A stretch of DNA of 64,000 bases. It comes from Microvirga pakistanensis. GTDB taxonomy: Bacteria; Pseudomonadota; Alphaproteobacteria; Rhizobiales; Beijerinckiaceae. Position numbers and translations under genes: made by a program. Location: positions 1 to 64,000 of the forward strand of contig NZ_SPJX01000469.1 of the NCBI RefSeq assembly GCF_004458765.1. The letters run 5' to 3'. Below are positions 59,720 to 64,000 of this stretch, piece by piece; the stretch's first letter is position 1, and every line of letters starts with the position of its first letter. Below the pieces are notes generated by a model. The model searched no databases. It saw only the letters and a program-made list of their open reading frames with translations, and had not been told where the DNA came from.

Positions 59720-61231
59720 ATGTTCGGCTTCGGCATCCTCTCGGGCCTGCTCATCCTGCCGCTCGTCGGCGCGGCCTTCATCCTGACGCTGCGCGGCGAC
59801 AGCGAGGCGGCGCGCTCGAACGCGCGCTGGGCGGCCCTCGCCACGACCCTCGCGACCTTCGTGCTCTCGCTGGTCGCCTGGAACCGGTTCGACGCGGCCT
59901 CGGCCACGTTCCAGCTGGTGGAAAGCCACACCTGGCTGACGGACACGATCCGGTTCAAGCTCGGCGTCGACGGCTTCTCCATCCCGCTCATCCTGCTCAC
60001 CACGTTCCTGATGCCGTTCTGCATCCTGGCCTCGTGGGAGTCCATCGGGCACCGCGTGAAGGAATACTACGTCGCGTTCCTGGTCCTCGAGACAACGATG
60101 ATCGGCGTGTTCTGCGCGCTCGATCTCGTGCTCTTCTACCTGTTCTTCGAGGCCGGCCTCATTCCGATGTTCCTCATCATCGGCATCTGGGGCGGCAAGC
60201 GGCGTATCTACGCCAGCTTCAAGTTCTTCCTCTACACGCTGCTCGGCTCGGTGCTGATGCTGCTCGCGATCATGGCCATGTACTGGCAGGCGGGCACCAC
60301 GGACATCCCGACGCTGCTCGCGTTCAAGTTCCCGTACAACCTGCAGATCTGGCTCTGGCTCGCCTTCTTCGCGTCCTTCGCCGTGAAGATGCCCATGTGG
60401 CCGGTGCACACCTGGCTGCCCGACGCGCACGTGGAAGCGCCGACGGCCGGCTCCGTGATCCTGGCGGGCGTGCTCCTGAAGATGGGCGGCTACGGCTTCA
60501 TCCGAGTCTCGCTGCCGATGTTCCCGGAGGCTTCCGTTTATTTCGCGCCGCTGGTCTTCGCCCTCTCGGTCATCGCGATCGTCTATACGTCGCTGGTCGC
60601 GCTGATGCAGGAGGACATCAAGAAGCTCATCGCCTATTCTTCCGTGGCGCATATGGGCTTCGTGACCATGGGCCTGTTCAGCATGAACGAGCAGGGCATC
60701 CAGGGCGCCATGTTCACCATGATCTCCCACGGTCTGATTTCCGGCGCGCTCTTCCTCAGCGTCGGTGTGATCTACGATCGGATGCATACCCGCGAGATCA
60801 AGGCCTATGGCGGCCTCGTGAACCGAATGCCCATGTATGCGGTGGTGTTCATGATCCTCACCATGGCCAACGTGGCGCTTCCCGGCACCTCGGGCTTCAT
60901 CGGCGAGTTCCTGACCCTCATGGGCGCGTTCCGCTCCAATACCTGGGTGGCCTTCTTCGCAACGACCGGCGTGATCCTCTCGGCCGCCTATGCGCTCTGG
61001 CTCTACCGCCGCGTGGTCTACGGGGAAATCGACAAGCCCGCGCTCCAGACTATTTCGGATCTGAACCGCCGTGAGATCATCACCTTCGCGCCGCTCATCC
61101 TGCTGATCATTTACTATGGCGTGCAGCCCGGCCCGATCCTCGACACCTTCGCGGTGCCGACGGATGCGCTCATGCAGAGCGTCCAGGCCGCGCTCTCCAC
61201 CGTGAAAACGGCGGCTCTCACCGCACATTGA
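59720..61231 (+). CDS. nuoM: NADH-quinone oxidoreductase subunit M
   Basis: NuoM is an antiporter-like proton pump subunit. The 503-aa protein has [22 protein letters not shown], a conserved Glu in the fifth helix, [22 protein letters not shown] and [18 protein letters not shown], each a family signature. It starts two bases after nuoL. Confidence 0.96.
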   Translation: MFGFGILSGLLILPLVGAAFILTLRGDSEAARSNARWAALATTLATFVLSLVAWNRFDAASATFQLVESHTWLTDTIRFKLGVDGFSIPLILLTTFLMPFCILASWESIGHRVKEYYVAFLVLETTMIGVFCALDLVLFYLFFEAGLIPMFLIIGIWGGKRRIYASFKFFLYTLLGSVLMLLAIMAMYWQAGTTDIPTLLAFKFPYNLQIWLWLAFFASFAVKMPMWPVHTWLPDAHVEAPTAGSVILAGVLLKMGGYGFIRVSLPMFPEASVYFAPLVFALSVIAIVYTSLVALMQEDIKKLIAYSSVAHMGFVTMGLFSMNEQGIQGAMFTMISHGLISGALFLSVGVIYDRMHTREIKAYGGLVNRMPMYAVVFMILTMANVALPGTSGFIGEFLTLMGAFRSNTWVAFFATTGVILSAAYALWLYRRVVYGEIDKPALQTISDLNRREIITFAPLILLIIYYGVQPGPILDTFAVPTDALMQSVQAALSTVKTAALTAH

Positions 61232-61235
61232 GGTC

Positions 61236-62678
61236 ATGATGAACCCCGTCCTCACCATCCCCGCTTTCGGCCCCGTCCTGCCGGAGATCATCCTCGCAGC
61301 GGGCGCTCTCGTCCTGGTCCTGTTCGGCGCGATCCGCGGCGAACGCTCCGGGGAAAGCATGAACGTCATCGCCCTCGCGCTTCTGGCTGTCGCCTTCGTG
61401 GCGGTGCTGATGCTGCCGGACGAACCCGTCCAGACCATGTACGGCTCCTTCGTGGTCGACGGCTTCGCCAAGTTCATGAAGGCCCTCACGCTGGTGGCTT
61501 CCGCAGGCGGCGTGATCCTGTCGATGGACTACATGCGCCGGGAGGGCATCAGTCGCTTCGAGTATCCCATCCTGATCGTCCTTTCGACGCTCGGCATGAT
61601 GATGGTCATCTCCGCCAACGACCTGATCGCGCTCTATCTCGGCCTCGAGCTGCTCAGCCTCTCGTCCTACGTGATCGCCGCCTTCGACCGCGATAACGTC
61701 CGGTCGACGGAGGCGGGCCTCAAATACTTCGTGCTGGGATCGCTGTCGTCGGGCATGCTGCTCTACGGCGCGTCGCTGGTTTATGGCTTCACCGGAAACG
61801 TGTCCTTCCCGGCCATCGCCGGAATCCTGCAGGGGCAGGTGGGCATCGGCGCGATCATCGGCATCGTGTTCGTTGCCGCCGGCATCGCGTTCAAGATCTC
61901 CGCCGTGCCGTTCCACATGTGGACTCCGGACGTCTACGAGGGATCCCCGACCCCGGTGACCGCCTTCTTCGCCGCCGCGCCCAAGATGGCCGGCATGGCC
62001 ATGGCCACCCGCGTGTTCATCGATGCCTTCCCGGGCATCGTCGGCCAGTGGCAGCAGATTATCGTCTTCATCTCCATTGCGTCGATGGCGCTCGGATCGT
62101 TCGCCGCCATCGGCCAGCGCAACCTCAAGCGCCTGATGGCGTATTCATCCATCGGCAACGTCGGCTACGCGCTGATCGGCCTTGCCACCGGCACGGTCGA
62201 GGGAGTGCAGGGCGTGGCCGTCTACATGGCGATCTATCTGGCCATGACGCTCGGCGCCTTCGCGGTCATTCTCGGCCTGCGCCGCGGCAACGTGATGTTC
62301 GACAACATCGAGGATCTGTCGGGCCTCGCCCGCACGCATCCGGTCCTGGCCTTCTGCCTCGGCATGATGATGTTCTCTCTCGCGGGCATCCCGCCGCTCG
62401 CCGGCTTCTTTGCGAAGTTCGCGGTGTTCAACGCGGCGATCAACGCCAACCTCGTGGCGCTCGCCATCATCGGCGTCGTGACCAGCGTGATCGGCGCTTA
62501 CTATTACCTGCGCATCGTGAAAGTGATGTACTTCGACGAGCCGGGTGCCGCCTACGATTCCATGCCGGCCGGCGTGAAGCTGGTGCTCGGACTGTCGAGC
62601 GTCTTCGTGGTGCTCTTCGGCATCGTCCCGGCTCCGCTGGTCGCAGCGGCGGGCGCTGCGGCGCGTTCCCTGTTCTGA
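61236..62678 (+). CDS. nuoN: NADH-quinone oxidoreductase subunit N
   Basis: NuoN is the third antiporter-like subunit. The 480-aa protein has LIALYLGLELLSLSSYVIAA, FHMWTPDVYEGSPTPVTAF and NLKRLMAYSSIGNVGYALIG. It starts at ATG 61236 or 61239. Its stop overlaps the birA start (TGATG). Confidence 0.96.
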   Translation: MMNPVLTIPAFGPVLPEIILAAGALVLVLFGAIRGERSGESMNVIALALLAVAFVAVLMLPDEPVQTMYGSFVVDGFAKFMKALTLVASAGGVILSMDYMRREGISRFEYPILIVLSTLGMMMVISANDLIALYLGLELLSLSSYVIAAFDRDNVRSTEAGLKYFVLGSLSSGMLLYGASLVYGFTGNVSFPAIAGILQGQVGIGAIIGIVFVAAGIAFKISAVPFHMWTPDVYEGSPTPVTAFFAAAPKMAGMAMATRVFIDAFPGIVGQWQQIIVFISIASMALGSFAAIGQRNLKRLMAYSSIGNVGYALIGLATGTVEGVQGVAVYMAIYLAMTLGAFAVILGLRRGNVMFDNIEDLSGLARTHPVLAFCLGMMMFSLAGIPPLAGFFAKFAVFNAAINANLVALAIIGVVTSVIGAYYYLRIVKVMYFDEPGAAYDSMPAGVKLVLGLSSVFVVLFGIVPAPLVAAAGAAARSLF

Positions 62679-63484
62679 TGGTGGATCTGTCGCCGGAATC
62701 CGAGGCCGCCGGTTATCGGCTGATTTCGACCGGGGCGACGGATTCGACCAACGACGATGCCCTCCGGGCGGCGCGCTCCGGCGATCCGGGGCCGCTCTGG
62801 ATCGTGTCGGCGGAACAGCGCGCTGGCAGGGGACGACACGGCCGGCAGTGGTCGTCCCCGCAAGGCAATCTCTACGCCAGTCTTCTGCTCACGGATCCCT
62901 GCGAGGCGCAACATGCCCCGCAGCTCGGGTTCGTGGCGGGTCTCGCGTTGCATGAGGCGGTGGAGGCTGTGACGGGCGTGGGCGCTCCGCGTCTCTCCCT
63001 CAAGTGGCCGAACGATCTTTTGCTCGACGGTGCGAAGGTGTCCGGCCTTTTGCTGGAGGGGCACAGAATCGACGGCCACGGCCCGCTGGCGATCGTCATC
63101 GGCTTCGGCGTGAACGTGGCTTTCGCCCCGACCGGCACGCCCTATCCGGCGTCGAGCCTTCAGACGGTCAGGCCCGGCCTGAACCGCGAAACGGTGTTCC
63201 GGGCTCTTTCCGCTGCCTTCGCGCGGACCTTCTCGGCCTGGCGCAATGGTACCCGCATGAATGCCGCCGATCCCTTCGGGCCGATTCGGCGGCTATGGCT
63301 GGAGCGGGCGGCGGGCCTCGGACACGAGGTGACCCTTCGGCTCCCGTCGGGCGAGAAGCGGGGCGTGTTCGAAGGGCTCGATCGGTCCGGCCGCCTTCAG
63401 CTGAAAACCGTCTCGGGGGCGGAACTCATCGACGCGGGCGACCTTTATTTTCCTCATCGGCTACACGATATAGCCAAGCCTTAG
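62678..63484 (+). CDS. birA: Biotin-[acetyl-CoA-carboxylase] ligase
   Basis: BirA attaches biotin to the carboxyl-carrier protein. The biotinyl-AMP loop GRGRHGRQW is at about residues 48-56 and the catalytic region LKWPNDLLLDGAKVSGLLLE follows at about 108-127. The 268-aa protein lacks the N-terminal DNA-binding domain of E. coli BirA, so it is not itself a repressor. The order nuoN-birA-rnj is the usual one in alphaproteobacteria. Confidence 0.94.
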   Translation: MVDLSPESEAAGYRLISTGATDSTNDDALRAARSGDPGPLWIVSAEQRAGRGRHGRQWSSPQGNLYASLLLTDPCEAQHAPQLGFVAGLALHEAVEAVTGVGAPRLSLKWPNDLLLDGAKVSGLLLEGHRIDGHGPLAIVIGFGVNVAFAPTGTPYPASSLQTVRPGLNRETVFRALSAAFARTFSAWRNGTRMNAADPFGPIRRLWLERAAGLGHEVTLRLPSGEKRGVFEGLDRSGRLQLKTVSGAELIDAGDLYFPHRLHDIAKP

Positions 63485-63512
63485 CGCTGGCATGACAAGG
63501 TCTTGAACAAGT

Positions 63513-64000
63513 ATGGCATCCCCTCAGGACGAATTGGTGTTTCTGCCCCTCGGCGGCCTCGGCGAAATCGGCATGAACGCTGCCCTCTACGGCTTCGGGC
63601 CGGAGACGAACCGGCAATGGATCCTTGTCGATTGCGGCATGGGCTTCGGCGGCGAGGAGCAGTTGCCGGGGATTGACCTGGTTTATCCGGATCTCCGCTT
63701 CCTTGAGGAGGAGCGGCATAATCTTCTCGGCATCTTCATCACCCACGCGCATGAGGACCACATCGGCGCCCTCGTCGAAATGTGGCCGCGCCTGCGCGCG
63801 CCGGTCTATGCCACCAGGTTCGCAATCGGACTTCTCGAAACCCGCCGCCTGAGCGAAGCGGATGCTCCGAAGATCGAACTCAACGAGATCGCGCCCGGGC
63901 AGCGCCTGAAACTCGGTGCCTTCGACATCGAATACGTGCCGGTCGCCCATTCAATTCCTGAATCGAATGGGCTTGCGATCCGCACGCCGCATGGCCTTGT
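63513..64000 (+). CDS. rnj: Ribonuclease J (5' part, cut by window end)
   Basis: Beginning of a metallo-beta-lactamase/beta-CASP ribonuclease that matures rRNA and degrades mRNA, with exo- and endonuclease activity. The start ATG at 63513 gives MASPQDELVFLPLGGLGEIGMN; the metal motif HAHEDHIG is near residue 77, and VDCGMGFGG and DLVYPDLRFL precede it. No stop before 64000: about 162 codons are seen of a protein that is usually about 555 aa. Confidence 0.93.
   Translation, partial: MASPQDELVFLPLGGLGEIGMNAALYGFGPETNRQWILVDCGMGFGGEEQLPGIDLVYPDLRFLEEERHNLLGIFITHAHEDHIGALVEMWPRLRAPVYATRFAIGLLETRRLSEADAPKIELNEIAPGQRLKLGAFDIEYVPVAHSIPESNGLAIRTPHGL

Overview
This window is GC-rich alphaproteobacterial chromosome. 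Gene order and content point to the Hyphomicrobiales. They include Bpt/hemB, nrdR-ribD-ribE-ribH-nusB-thiL, the cytochrome bc1 chaperone-yceD-plsX-fabH-ihfA-merR string, a full nuoA-N set followed by birA and rnj, and short palindromic elements starting TAGAGCAT. A Microvirga/Methylobacterium-like member of the Methylobacteriaceae is my best guess (inference, not proven here). Almost everything is core housekeeping. I see no insertion sequence, prophage, integrase, CRISPR array, plasmid gene or obvious defence island.

Layout. 1-8 kb: after one small Cys-rich orphan, a minus-strand run dnaB-alr-radA, then cvpA-purF-SDR. 8-10.6 kb: the minus-strand ribosomal operon rpsF-rpsR-(DUF2232 membrane protein)-rplI. 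11.2-15 kb: plus-strand pdxJ-acpS-lepB-rnc-era. 15-18.8 kb: a soluble chemoreceptor with a PilZ domain and a large OmpA-family protein, both minus strand. 19-22.6 kb: recO, parC and a GST on plus. 22.7-28.5 kb: minus-strand hemB, an unusual LivH-type permease, threonine dehydratase, an RDD protein, bpt and wrbA. 28.7-31.8 kb: 3-hydroxyisobutyryl-CoA hydrolase, a DUF6163 protein and an L,D-transpeptidase. 31.9-32.3 kb: what looks like the C-terminal remnant of a COG0701 permease. 32.4-41.6 kb: glyA, nrdR, the riboflavin genes, nusB, thiL, an MFS carrier and the H+-pyrophosphatase. 41.7-46.8 kb: bamE, then divergent lipid-synthesis genes, ihfA, a MerR regulator and tRNA-Asp. 47.5-62.7 kb: fourteen complex I genes. 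62.7-64 kb: birA and the start of rnj, cut by the window end.

How it works together. The replication/repair genes (dnaB, radA, recO, parC, ihfA), translation and RNA genes (rpsF, rpsR, rplI, rnc, era, nusB, rnj, tRNA-Asp), envelope genes (alr, lepB, bamE, OmpA protein, L,D-transpeptidase), lipid genes (acpS, plsX, fabH, birA) and energy genes (nuo, hppA, bc1 chaperone) form ordinary growth machinery. Many neighbours overlap by TGATG, which suggests translational coupling.

I did not find a clearly undescribed system. The most interesting items are the MA-PilZ-sensor chemoreceptor, the lipoprotein-LivH fusion without its ABC partners, the truncated permease, the palindromic elements whose TAG is the stop codon of the upstream gene, the His-rich loop of NuoL, the long disordered tail of NuoE and an unexplained 232-bp gap inside the nuo cluster.
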